DNA of 64,000 bases from Vigna angularis. Lineage: Eukaryota; Streptophyta; Magnoliopsida; Fabales; Fabaceae. Under the pieces are notes generated by a model. That model made no database searches and was not told where the DNA came from. It worked only from the letters and a program-made list of their open reading frames with translations. The stretch's first letter is position 1; each line of letters starts with the position of its first letter. Location: contig NC_068975.1 in the NCBI RefSeq assembly GCF_016808095.1, positions 1,426,001-1,490,000 on the forward strand, written 5' to 3'. This document shows positions 10,089-21,582 of this stretch, piece after piece. Made by a program: the position numbers and the translations under genes.

Positions 10089-11059
10089 CAGTGGGACTGG
10101 TGGAGCATGTGAGAAAAGCTGACTAGTAACGACTATGAATTTGTTAGAGCTGTAAAATTGATTTCTGTACTTTCAAATGTTATGTTGAGAGAAATTGAAT
10201 TTGAATTTGAAGAAGTTGAGAGAAATTCTATCAAATAGAGTTATTTTTAGTCAAATGGGAAGTGTTAGAATTGATTTTCTCAGTTTGGTTGGGAAATATT
10301 AGTCACAACTATTTTTAACAAAAAAAACCTAATTTAGAGGAAAACACAAACTAATGAAAAGAGTACACATCATTTTAGGATATGTTTTTGAAATAGTTCT
10401 TAAAATACTTTCTGTTTGAGCTAATGTTTTGTTTTTAATGCTCTTGAAATTAATTTTAGATGATTTTTCATTTGTTGCTTTTAACGCTTTTGAAATGATT
10501 TTTGGATGGTTTTTCATCAAAACTTGTGTTGCACGGAGATGACTTTTTTGAAAGTTTATGCATCGTTTATAACGCTTTTTGAAAGTTCAAAGTCGTACTC
10601 GAATAAGGTAGTCATGTTTTTAGACGTTTTTATAGTCGCACTTTTGGATGTTAATTTCATTCTTGGACTTTCTCGATATGGTCATAATTTTGGATATTTA
10701 AATTATTCTTGGATTTTTTTTGAGTTCGTCACGTATCCGGATGTGGACGTTCGGATTTATTGAGTAGTTATGCTCATGTTCAATTTTATTGATATTCACA
10801 TATTAGAAGGTTCATGTTTAAATTTATCGAGTTGTTGTGCTTTTGGACACTTATGCTTGAATTTATTAAGTAGTCATATATTTGGATGTTTATACTTTGA
10901 TTTACCGAGTTTCGTTAATGTTGTGATGTTTGTTGGAATCTCACTTATATATATTATAAATTGACTTTATTTCTAGTTAATGTAGGACTTTCAACAATGT
11001 TTAAGAAAAGTTTCTTACATAGTAAATTACTTCTTGATGCTTGGTTAAACGTTTGGTAA
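10089..11059. other. AT-rich spacer
   Basis: Only short chance ORFs; no domain, repeat boundary or splice-supported exon recognised. Confidence 0.5.
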
Positions 11060-11525
11060 GGAAGAACTCAACATTAGGGATGACAATGATCGGGTCTGAC
11101 ATGGATAGTGTCTACTCACAACCCGACCTGATAAAAAAAAATTCACTTGCCACCTAATCCGCTACCCATACAGATATCCACTTAAAAAAATATCTGAGAT
11201 ATTTTAAAACTCGCGGATACTCGCAAATATTTAAAAATATATATTTTTATAAATTATTAAAATAAAATTTAAATAAAATTACAAAAAATATAATATAAAT
11301 TAAATTAAATATAAATTAAAATTTAATTTTAATTAAATTTAACTTATAAAATATAAATTAATGTTAATTAATAAAATATAAATTAAATTTTTATTTTTAT
11401 TTTTTACGGGTATGGATAGTATAATACTCGCACCCAAACCCATTTATAAGTGGGTATTAAAATATCTGCTACCCACGGATAGTAAATATCCGCAGATATT
11501 AATTATCCGTCACAGGTTTTATCTG
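11060..11525. repeat. Degenerate dispersed repeat rich in GGATA/TATCC words
   Basis: Stretches such as 'CCCACGGATAGTAAATATCCGC' type words (positions 11480-11500) and 'ACCCGACCTGATAAAAA' with an AT-rich core. This is the layout of a widespread legume dispersed repeat. I could not fix terminal inverted repeats or a target duplication. Confidence 0.4.
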
Positions 11526-11559
11526 TAGATATCTGCGAGCGTGAATATTTTCTCTATCA

Positions 11560-12690
11560 CTATTCAACATCAAGAGAATGTGGTAACCCAAGGTTACAAC
11601 AATATCTGAATCAAGAGACCTTACAACTACTATGAATATGGCAACTCTCTTTGAAAAATTAAGAGAATAAGAATTGGAACTAGGAAAACTTAAAAAGGAA
11701 GAATAAGGAGAGAAAAGGTATACTATACCCTTGAAAACTGCTGCCAAAGCTACTGTAAAATCTATTGCTCTAAAGACTGAATCTATAAATGATCTAGACC
11801 ATATATATATATATATCCCTTTGCCTACATGTAAATTTATGTATATGTAAATGCTGTCAGTGAATCATTGAATCTATTCGTAAAAAGGCTTTCAAAATTT
11901 TTGAAATACAAGAATAAATCTAACAATACTTCTCCAGGAAATAGAAGACCTTTAAGAAGCAAGAACAACCCACTACTCCAACTTGCTTTGAATGTGGTAA
12001 AATTGGCCACATCAAGCGTAACTATCCTATGCTCAAGCTAAAGCAAAAACTGGAAGAAAAGAGTGAAGACAACAAGTATAAGAAAAAGAAGGCATATATC
12101 ACCTAAGAAGACAATGACTTCAGTACTTCCAATGAATCTAGTGAGAGCCTTGATGGAGAAACAAATTTATGCTTGTTAGCTAGCTTAGGATCCTCCAAAA
12201 GTAGTGTAAGCAGCTTTGATTCTAATAACAATGAGAATAAATATTATTAACTGCTTGATGCTTTTCAAGAACTGCATGAGGAAGCTAGAAAATTGTAATA
12301 TTCAAATAATAGATATAAAGGGGAAAACATGTGGCTAAAATTAGATTAAAACAACTAATGGATAAAAATAAAAATATGAAAACTAACTTAGAAGCTCTAG
12401 AAAATATTCAAAAAACTTATGGAAACCTATCTTGGAAGCTTGATGGAGATCCATATAGGGAGTTACAACTTGAAATAGGGTTAAGAAGATGGAAGAAGAA
12501 GGACTATACTCTTGTGAAGATGGTTTTTCAAGCTTGTTTTACCCTTCTCTTAAGCCTTGTAAAAATGTACATATATCTTTCTTTAGGCCTTGTATTTGGG
12601 AGAGGACCTACCTATCTAGGGAGCTTAGTAAACGTTGACGATTTTGAAAATTTAACTGCATCCAACTCAGATGTTAAAAAAATACATGCC
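11560..12690 (+). pseudogene. Copia gag remnant with damaged zinc knuckle
   Basis: Broken frames. Around 11975-12030 lies 'CFECGKIGHIKRNYPM', a CCHC zinc knuckle (CX2CX4HX4C) whose last cysteine is tyrosine. It is preceded by lysine-rich sequence and followed by an acidic, serine-rich stretch ('DFSTSNESSESLDGETNLCL'). ORF 12331-12693 continues with a coiled segment 'RLKQLMDKNKNMKTNLEALE'. Order and composition fit the Gag C-terminus of a copia element; several stops and an inserted AT block show it is dead. Confidence 0.7.
11797..11860 (+). repeat. AT microsatellite plus 45-bp block copied from the MORN 3' flank
   Basis: After (AT)n, the sequence CCCTTTGCCTACATGTAAAT and the next 25 bp match 7769-7813 with one or two differences. 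It interrupts the copia gag remnant. Confidence 0.7.
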
Positions 12691-13813
12691 TAAATGAAAG
12701 CCATTTGAGTCTCTTTCCAACAAAAAAAAATCATCTCATTTAGAGTTCTGTGGAGAAAGGTATGAGTAAATTAGTTAGCAAAGGTCAGAGTTGTCAAAGT
12801 GTTGTAAATTGGGCTAGTTCTTGGGCAACTAGCATCAATTTGGGCCTCTGGAGTGGAGGGCGCTTCTTTTGGGCTTGCTTAAGCCTTAAGATTCTTCTAG
12901 AAAGAGGAAGAAGGCTCCCATGCATTGTATCTAGTCAATTCCTAAGGAGAAGACTCACATTCATTCCCCTTGGTCATTAAAAGCTTCAAGAACCTTTTTA
13001 GTTCAATGTATCTTTCTTAGGTTTATGTACTTTTGTTCCTTCTTAAAGTCACTCCTTCACCTATAAAAGGAGTGTTCTACCACTTGTAAGAAAAACATGG
13101 AAATATATGTTATAGTATTTATGCCAAAATGCATCCTCTCTTCTTCTAAGTTCACTTAAGATAGTCTTCTATCAAGACTTCTCCATACCTTTACTTGTTG
13201 GTTGGCCTCACCTCCTTCAAGAAGCATCTTAAAACCACTCTACACGCATCATTTCCTTCATTAAATTATGGCTTCTGCTTATCTTTCTTCATCTCCATGG
13301 ATACTTCATCAAGTTGCTTAAAGAGGTTTCCATAAAAAACTTTGCCCGTGATTGTAAGAAAAGTGCACCTAGTTGTGAGAATTGTCCAAAACAGATAGAA
13401 AGAATCAAGTATTTGATAAGAAAACCTTTCAAAGTTTACCATAGGCAGCTTTAATCTTTATGCAATTCTCAAAGAAGTATATTTTGTTACGAAAAGATCG
13501 TCTAGAGAGACTAGACTGTCTGGCAACTCTAGTTTTGAAGTTTAACAAACAACATTTAACGAAATATCGTATAGTGAAGCATAACATCGAAGCGAAGCAA
13601 ATATTTGAACATTCTTATTAGACGTTTGTAAGACAAACTATGACTTGTCAATTATAAAAGGCTAAACAATATTTGATAAAAATACGTCTAGTGAAAGTAG
13701 TAAACACTACATATATCTTATCAATTGATTCTACTTTGAAAAAGCTCAGACTAGCGATAAACACTAATATTATGAATCATGCTTCAACTCTCTTTCAACG
13801 TATAGAACATTAA
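12691..13813 (+). other. LTR-like non-coding sequence
   Basis: No frame with recognisable protein. TATAAAAGGAG at about 13061 and the spacing of short ORFs resemble a retroelement promoter region. Boundaries not visible. Confidence 0.3.
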
Positions 13814-14118
13814 GGCCTTGTTCTCTTGAGTGGATTTGAGAGAGAGTAATTGAGGGGATTTGAGAGGAATTGAAGATAAATTTTTTTGTTGTTTATTTGA
13901 GTGAATTTGGAGGTAAATGAAAGTGGATTTGGAAGTAAATTTTTTTAATTTGTCACGTCAATAAAATCCTATACTAATTAATTCTCAAAAACTTTACTTC
14001 CAAATTCACTCTCATTTACCTCCAAATTCACTCAAATAAACAACAAAAAAATTTATCTTCAAATTCTCTCAAATCCCTTCAATTACTCTCCCCCAAACCC
14101 ACTCAAGAGAACAAGACC
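13814..14118. mobile_element. Tourist-like (PIF/Harbinger) MITE
   Basis: A 305-bp fold-back element. Its ends GGCCTTGTTCTCTTGAGTGG and the reverse complement GGTCTTGTTCTCTTGAGTGG begin arms of about 130 bp, leaving a short AT centre. It is flanked by TAA on both sides (13811-13813, 14119-14121), the usual TAA target site of this superfamily. No ORF. Confidence 0.9.
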
Positions 14119-14723
14119 TAAATGCATGAACATACTGTACCTTGTCTTCTTTGCTTTCTCTTTCTTTATTTGTGCATATATTGACAATACCAAGATTTAC
14201 TCAAAAGCACTGCACATGAATCAGAAAGAGGTTGTGAAATAGATGACATTTTAGAATGTTTCCTAAAGCTTGATGTCTTACCATAGTCGTACAAGCTCTC
14301 ACTACAAAAATAATGATGCTCTTCCGAAGGTGGAGAAAAGTACATATCTTTTGTATAAGAAGCCACCTACTATGTTGAAGGTCAACTCTCTCTAAGTAAC
14401 GTCCATCTCTCGAAGAAAGCTATATAAGGAGGACTCACACAAGAGAACAAAAGAACTTTTGCTATCATTGTATCGTTACGTTTTTATTCTCTTTATAAGC
14501 TTACATCGTTTGAGTCTATTCTTAGAACAAAATAAAATCATTTAAGTTACCAGATTTCATTGTATTGTACTTACCCTCTCTCTAAAAGTTACTCAAATCT
14601 TCTTACTTATAATCAAACACAAATGGTTTTTGTATATTCTAAAGAGAATTAAAATACTTGTATTGTTTATCTTAAGTGAGTTAAACGTTCTAGACATTTG
14701 TCTAGGGTTGATACCATGAGTGG
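14119..14723 (+). other. LTR-like non-coding sequence
   Basis: Contains GCTATATAAGGAGGAC at about 14420, a retroelement-like TATA region. It was split from 18224 onward by the Ogre-type solo LTR. Parent element not identified. Confidence 0.35.
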
Positions 14724-14841
14724 TGTTAACACCCAATTTCGTCCGGATCGGCTAATAGATTTATTTTATTTTCATCAAGAGTGTAAAATAAAAATAAAAA
14801 AAAATAAAAAAATAAAAAAAATAAATAATAATAAAAAATAG

Positions 14842-15716
14842 CGTTCGTCCTCGCCCTTATGCGACCGTTCGTCCTCTGCCTTTCGGATCGTTCGTCCTCA
14901 CCTTTATGCGACCGTTCGTCAACTATCCTAAGCAAACCGTTCGTCCTCGCCCTAATGTGATCGTTCGTCCTCTATCCTAAGCGCATCGTTCGTCCTTTGC
15001 CGTGCGGTTCTCTTGTCCCATATCTTTATGACGTTCGGCTCCTCCCCTACATCCAACCGTTCGGTCTTCATGACTAATATCATAGACGTTCGGCTTTATG
15101 CAATTTATCGTTCGGTCATCCTCAAGCGTTAACTATTCGACCGTTCGGCCATTCTGTCCTTTAGGCGTTCGTTCTCCATTTCAACCGTTCGGTCATCCTC
15201 AAGCGTTCACTATTCGACCGTTCGGTCATTCATACCTCATGGACGGTCGGTCATTCGACCTTACCGTTTAGTCATCCTTGTCCAAAAGTTCGACCGTTCG
15301 ACCTCGCATGTTTACCCTTCGTTCTTTAGTAATTGTTAGCGTTCGGTCATATTGTTTTAATGAACGTTCGGTATTTAGTTGAACGTTCGGTCTTGGTGAT
15401 GTTATTCTCATTTGAACGATCGGTCTCGATGGATCTTCAGCGTTCGTGCTAATAGTGCTTAATTTCGGCGTGTTAAGTCCAATATGGCGTTCGGTTTTTT
15501 GCGTTCGACCAAGTGGTGTTCAGCAAATTGCGTTCGGTCATTTTCATATGTTAATTGAACGTTCGATCTTGATGGGTTTATTCTCAATCAAACGTTCGGT
15601 CTTGATATGTTTTTCTGTGTCCATAATGAACGGCCGTTCCAGATGATGTTTGTACTCGTCATAGGCGTTTGGTGTTTTTGAGGCGTCCGTCCAAACAGTG
15701 GGGCGTTCGTCTTTTA
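14842..15716 (+). repeat. CGTTCG-word array in the Ogre-type LTR
   Basis: About 26 exact CGTTCG hexamers in 875 bp, mostly as ACCGTTCGTCC or GCGTTCGGTC, at irregular 15-60 bp spacing, in a genome otherwise poor in CpG. The first half prefers CGTTCGTCC, the second CGTTCGGTC. A roughly 80-bp sub-unit is duplicated at about 15106-15230. Not a coding signal. Confidence 0.85.
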
Positions 15717-17428
15717 TTTCGTTGCACTTTATTTGTTTTAATAAAAAATATAATAATAAAATAATAAAAATTAAAAATAAAAATAATAACAAATAAAAAA
15801 TAAATAAAAACAAAAATCCGGAATCAGTGTCTCCTAGTTCCTCTCCGAGTTCCTGGAAAGTTCTCTAAAAAACAAAAAAAAAGACAAAACAAGAATCCCA
15901 GATTAAGGAAGGTGTCTGTCTGAACTCCTGGGACGCAATGCATGGTGTTCTTTAAATATGTTCATTACAGATTGAAGGGGGACTCACGATCAGGACCAAC
16001 ATCATCATCCCTTCACGGCACAACCCAGATACCATAGACATTCATCTCCATTAATCTTCCTTCATTTTCATTCACCTCAGACCATCATCTCCACACCTTA
16101 TACACAGACCTCACGACCATCTTAATCTTCATTCATCAAACACCTCACTGCCACAGCCATCATCTGCATCCATTTCCTTTTTGTTTTCCCCAGCCATCAC
16201 TGATCTCAAACTCTCTCTGCTCTTGAAACCCATCCCATTCGGTCAACGTGAACCACACCTCCAACTCTTCATCTTGATCTTATTCTTCTTTCATCATTCA
16301 TTTCCAACAATGAATACCACGGCCAAACCTCCAAACACCCATCATCATTAACCCTCACTTGTAATACCAAAATCCCCAAAGTCGTTTCCCTGCAAGTAAA
16401 GAGAATTAATCCAAACACCCAAATCAATACACAGAGCATAACTAATCCAGTGTTTACCCCTCCCTGGGTTACCAATTTCGAAACAAAGAAGAGAAGGAGG
16501 GAGGAAGCAATGGTGCTGGCCGGATCGGGGCGGCGTGATGTGGTGGCTGGTCCAGAGAGGCAGTGACTCGGTGGTCATTTGCGGCGTGGTGTCTGGATCG
16601 GAGGAGCAGTGGCGCGACGGCCCATATGCTTGAGCTGGCGGAGGCGAACCCTTCCCTGGGTCACCATTTTCGAAGGAGAGAAGGAGGAAGCAGCGGTGTT
16701 GACTGGATCAGAGGCTGGGTCGCGGTGGCGAGTTAGACGGACGCGGCGCAGAGACATCGGAGACGAATCCAGGCCTGGGTGGCCGGATCGAGGCGCGGCG
16801 GGACGTGATGGCTGAAGCAGTGACGTGGTGGCCGGTCTAGTTCGCGGCGGCCCTGGCGCGGTGGTCGTTTCTGGCTGCAGCGGTGAGCATGCCCATGGGA
16901 AGCAAGCAGTCCCCGTGTGACTCTTAGGAAGAGACTTTGAGTCTCAATGTTGAACGAAAATGGAGTAAAGAGGGGGAGACCCCTAATGGTCCCGAATGAG
17001 GGAAAGAACCCAAACCTTTGGGCTCGGGTTCTTGGGTCAAATAAAAAATATCAAAACAAAATAAAGAAATAAAAAAATAAAAAAGGGATTTGGACCTTGT
17101 CACATATTTGGGGATGCACAGTGGCAGATCCGAAGTTGGAAACAAGGATTTGGACTCAAAACAAAAGAGCTCAATTTTACTCGGCACTCCTGGTTTTTAT
17201 CTCTGTACCCTTATTTATGTTGGACTTTTCTTTTTCTTTATTTTTTTTTTTGCTTGTTTCTTTATTTTATTAGTTGGTTTTATTGCATGTAACCCCCTTG
17301 TACAGTAACCCCATCCCTTGATTTTATTTATATCTATTAGACTTGTTTGTGTCGTTTTGCATGAAAATTATAAAAAAATAATAAAACATAAAAAACTTTA
17401 AAAAACACATAATATAAATATTGGTATG

Positions 17429-17607
17429 AGTACTCGTGCGATCGTACGCATCAGCCTAGTACTCATTACCCAAAATAAAAATAAATAGAAAAGTCGTATA
17501 AGTACTCGTGCGATCGTACGCATCAGCCTAGTGCTTATTACGCAAAATAGAAAAAGCCGTGTGAGTGCTCGTGCGATCGTACGCATCAGCCTAGTGCTCA
17601 TTACGCA
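17429..17607 (+). repeat. Three-copy repeat with CTCGTGCGATCGTACGCATC core
   Basis: Copies start near 17429, 17501 and 17563 (steps 72 and 62). Each holds the same 27-bp core containing overlapping CGATCG and CGTACG palindromes, separated by A-rich spacers of variable length. Confidence 0.88.
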
Positions 17608-18244
17608 AAAAATCAAAATATTACAAGAAAAATACAAAAAAATATAAAATCTTCAAAAACCAAAAATGTCAACAATTTCAATCAACAAACAAATATTGCT
17701 AGCCAGAACTACGTGATCCTTGATTCTCCATCAAAAGTGGAGATACGTAGGAGCAAGGCCAGTCCTTGTCAGGTTCATTTCCCCAAAAATCCAAAATCAT
17801 TTCAAAACAAATTTCTCAAACAGTTTTCAAACGAACTACGGAACCCTGATTTCTCATTCTGAATGAGGATACGTAGGAGCAAGGTCAATCCTTGTCGGGC
17901 CCAAAAAGCTAAAAAATATTGTTTGTTTCTTTAGAGTTTTATTTTAAGGGAAAGTTAAACATTTTGAAAACCACATCCATATTCGCGCATTTAGTTAAAG
18001 GTACTGCCTTAGAGCAGACGTTGTAGGGTGCTAATACCTTCCCTACACGTAACCGACTCCCGAACCAAGAATCTGGTTCTAATAGACCACGCCTTATCAT
18101 TTTATGGTTTTTCTGTAGTTTTCCAGAATAAACTATGGTGGCGACTCCAAAATCTCTTTTCTCAAAAACTCGTTTCTTTTTCATGGATCGTCGTCCCGTC
18201 GCGATCCCGGTTGCGACAAGTGGTTAAAGTCGGACTAGTCAAAT

Positions 18245-20099
18245 AGCTTCATTGTCTCTGTCATTCCAAGTCTTGATCACAATCCTCCTGCACCTGATTC
18301 TCCACATACTAAGATAATCCCACATAGGGCCCCCAATGAATAGTCCACCTCCCCAAGACAATGGTGAATCTCCTACTTCAGATTACTTTCCCTAGCCACC
18401 TCCTCCCACTCCTCCTGGTGAAAATGATTCAGCATGGCCTATTGTCCTAAAAAAAGGTACTCGTTCTACTCGAAACACTCATCTAATTCATAATTTTCTT
18501 CGTTATCGATGGTCGCCCTCCTATTTTTCTCTTTTATCCTTAGTGTCTTCTATTGTTATACTCAAGAATGTTAAAGAAGCACTTGATCATCGTGGATGGC
18601 GACAAGCTATGATTGCAGAAATGCAGGCTCTTATCCATAGTAATACTTAGGAGCTTGTGCCCCTTCCCCCAGGAAAAATGGCGGTTGGTTGCCGATGGGT
18701 GCATGCAGTTAAAGTCGGCCCTGATGGTGAAATTGATCGACTCAAAGCCCGACTTGTTGCAAAAGGTTACACTAAGATTTATGGTCTTGATTATTATGAC
18801 ACTTTCTCTCCTGTAGCCAATATGACTATTATTCGCCTCTTCTTTGCCATGGCAGTCATTGGCCACTTCATCAATTGGATATAAAAAATGTCTTCCTTCA
18901 TGGTGATCTTGAGGAAGAAGTTTATATGTAGCAACCTCCTGGGTTTGTTGCTTAGGGGGACTCTAGTATGGTATGTAAACTGCATCGATCTTTATATGGC
19001 CTCAACCAATCACCACATGCTTGGTTTGGAAAGTTTACCTCCATTGTTCAAAAATTTGGGCTAAAACGCAATTAAGCAGACCATTCGGTTTTTTACTTTC
19101 ATTCTTCTCTTGAGAAATGTGTTTACTTAATAGTAAATGTTGATGATATTGTCATTATATGAAATGATGTTGTTGGAATATCTCAACTAAAAGAGTACTT
19201 GTGTAGACATTTTCAAACCAAGGATCTTGGAAGTCTCAAATACTTCTTAGGCATTGAAGTAGCGCAATCAAAAGATGGAGTTGTAATCTCCCAAAGGAAG
19301 TATGCTCTTGATATATTACAAGAAACATACATGATTGATTGCAGACCAATAGACAGTCTCATGGACCCAAACCAGAAATTAAGGACAGAAGAAGGTGAAT
19401 TATTCTCCGATCTAGAGAGGTATAGGAGGCTAGTTGGAAAACTGATTTATCTCACTACTACAAGGCCAGATCTATCCTTTGAAGTTTAAGTGGTTAGTCA
19501 GTTCATGCAGGCTCTAAGTGTTTACCATTGGAATGCTTTCATTCGCATTCTAAGGTATGTCAAAAAGGCTCTCAATCAAGGATTGTTATATGAAGATAAA
19601 AGAATCATTCAAGTATCTAGGTATTGTGATGCAGATAGGGTAGGTTCTCCTATTGATAGACAATCTACTACAGGATATTGTGTTTTTTCTAGGAGGAAAC
19701 ATTATTTCATGGAAAAGTAAGAAACAAAATGTAGTAGCTCGATCAATAGTTGAAGCCGAGTATAGGGCAATGTCAACACTAACATGTGAACTTATATGGG
19801 TGAAACAATTCCTTCAAGATCTTAAATTATGTGACATCCATACTATGAAGATGTATTGCGACAATCAAGCTACTCTCCACATTATTACATCAAATCTAGT
19901 GTTTCATGAGATGACTAAACATAGAAATTGATTGTCATTTTGTTCGTGAAAATTTGTTGACTAAAGAAATATGTATTGGGTTTATTAGGTCAAACGATCA
20001 ACTCACATATATATTAACCAAGTCATTAAGGGGTCCTCAGATTGAGTTTATTTGTTCCAAGCTTGGTACATACAATTTGTGTGCTCCAGCTTGAGGGGG
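18245..20099 (+). pseudogene. Copia pol remnant (reverse transcriptase and RNase H)
   Basis: Multiple frames and stops. Recognisable in order: '[20 protein letters not shown]', '[20 protein letters not shown]' (RT N-terminal part, 18680-18800), 'LHRSLYGLNQSPHAW' (about 18980), 'LIVNVDDIVII' (YVDD box with N for Y, about 19130), 'FQTKDLGSLKYFLGIEVAQS' (19209), 'RYRRLVGKLIYLTTTRPDLS' (19420) and the RNase H segment 'STTGYCVFSRRKHYF' (19665). No gag or integrase remains upstream. Ends at a purine tract GAGGGGGAG just before the LTR. Confidence 0.88.
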
Positions 20100-20101
20100 A
20101 G

Positions 20102-20355
20102 TGCTAGGATATTTATTCTATTTATCATCATTATATTGTGTCAAGGGTTATCCTATTTATCATGATTATATTGTGTCTAGGATTACCCTATTTACCATGA
20201 TTATATTATGTTTAGAGTTACCCTAATTATCATGTACTATTGTATCAATTTATTCTTATAAATAAAAGATTATAGGAGATATCAATCAAATTTCTAGAAT
20301 TACTTTACAGTTTAGTTCTCAAGTCATCTCTCTTTTATAATATAAAATTCCAACA
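20102..20355 (+). repeat. 3' LTR of the copia remnant
   Basis: 254 bp, TGCTAGGATATT...TTCCAACA, directly after the polypurine tract. Contains three near-repeats of 'TATTTATCATGATTATATTG'. A related LTR piece is at 23590-23795. Confidence 0.8.
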
Positions 20356-21582
20356 ATATGTAAAAGAAATTGTTGGAATGATAATTGTAATGATAAGATA
20401 CCAACAAAACTTTTCGTTAAATTTTGCAAACTCATTTTGTTCTGACCAAAGTATCATCAACAAAATTTGAATATAAAATTTGTCAACAACATCAATAAAT
20501 TACAATTTACCGACTAATTGTTCACCATTAGTAATATTTTGTAAATAATAATCCAAATTATATAATGTTTTTGTATATGATTTTATAGTTGTGAAGGTAG
20601 ATTTTGATTTTAGGTATTGCGGAGTTGTACAGGTATTAATTTTCTATCAATGTCATTCATTTATAACATAAAACTTATTATTAATATAAAATATGTATTA
20701 ATTTTCTGCGTTAAGATGATAAAATGATGAACATTCTTACCAATGTGTTAAAGATGATAACTCGATGAGCATTCTTACCAACATTTATAATAATACTTGC
20801 TTAAGATCAATCTCGAAACTTACATATTAGATTGTAACTCACAAAATATCCTTTGAATTTGAAGAAATAACCGTTGCATGTTTATCTAATTTTGAAGAAA
20901 TAATATGCAATCTACCACCATATATTATTATTATTTAATTATATTTTATCATTATATTTAATTTCACAGACTATTTTTAATTTTAGAAAAAATTTATATC
21001 AACGTCTCGTGTCATTTCATGTCATATAAAATTAAACTAAAATAAAATAAGACTGAAGCTTCTGTCACAAGGTTTTAAATATATTTGGATCCATGAATCC
21101 TACCAATTTCAAGTTTTGACCCGTGCAATATTTGTCAATGTAACTTTCAAATGTTTTGATTCTAGTTGTTTTCATTATTATTTTTGCTTATAAAATTTCT
21201 TAACAGAAAGTGATGACAAAGAATACAATCAAAACGCTAAAAAATAGAGTAGAGAAAAACTAAGAAATGGTTTAGGAAATACGAGTGAAAGAGTGATTCA
21301 TATTTTTTACATATAAAAATAGAAATGCTTTACATTTTAGATTTATTTCAATTCTAATTTATGAAAATTAGTGAGAAATAAAAGTTACAGATTAATGATA
21401 AAAAAAAAAAATAGAACTGGAAAGGAAAGAGCAATCCAATCTCGATTATTTCTAGAGCAGGCAAATAGCACAAAGCAAACCTCAAAATATAAATAATAAG
21501 TTACAAAAGTAATTACCATTTTCACTAAATTAAGCTTTTAATATACATAAATATAGCTCAAAAAAAAACATCAAACTCTTGA
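20356..21582. other. AT-rich spacer downstream of the MAPR4-like gene
   Basis: No gene or repeat boundary recognised. The first about 150 bp left of 21583 should be the 3' UTR of the minus-strand gene. Confidence 0.5.

Larger units (their letters stand above)
14724..18218 (+). mobile_element. Solo LTR of an Ogre/Tat-type gypsy element, 3,495 bp
   Basis: Begins TGTTAACACCC and ends GGTTGCGACA, with a perfect target duplication AGTGG (14719-14723 and 18219-18223). The 3' third carries the signature of Ogre/Tat LTRs: 'GGAGATACGTAGGAGCAAGG' followed by CCTTGTC (17740-17770), a second diverged copy (17865-17900), and GGTGGCGACTCC near 18134. Very long LTRs are typical of this lineage. There is no interior and no second LTR, so the element was lost by LTR-LTR recombination. 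It also holds the CGTTCG array, a GC-rich tract (16480-16900) with an imperfect 70-bp direct repeat (16461 and 16648), and a triple repeat at 17429. Confidence 0.9.

Noticed and set aside
12750..12980. 76-aa ORF in the LTR-like sequence
   Set aside because: No domain, no homology recognised, surrounding sequence is retroelement debris.
16575..16815. Overlapping arginine-rich ORFs on both strands in a GC-rich tract
   Set aside because: They lie inside the Ogre-type solo LTR, overlap each other on opposite strands and show no domain; explained by base composition.
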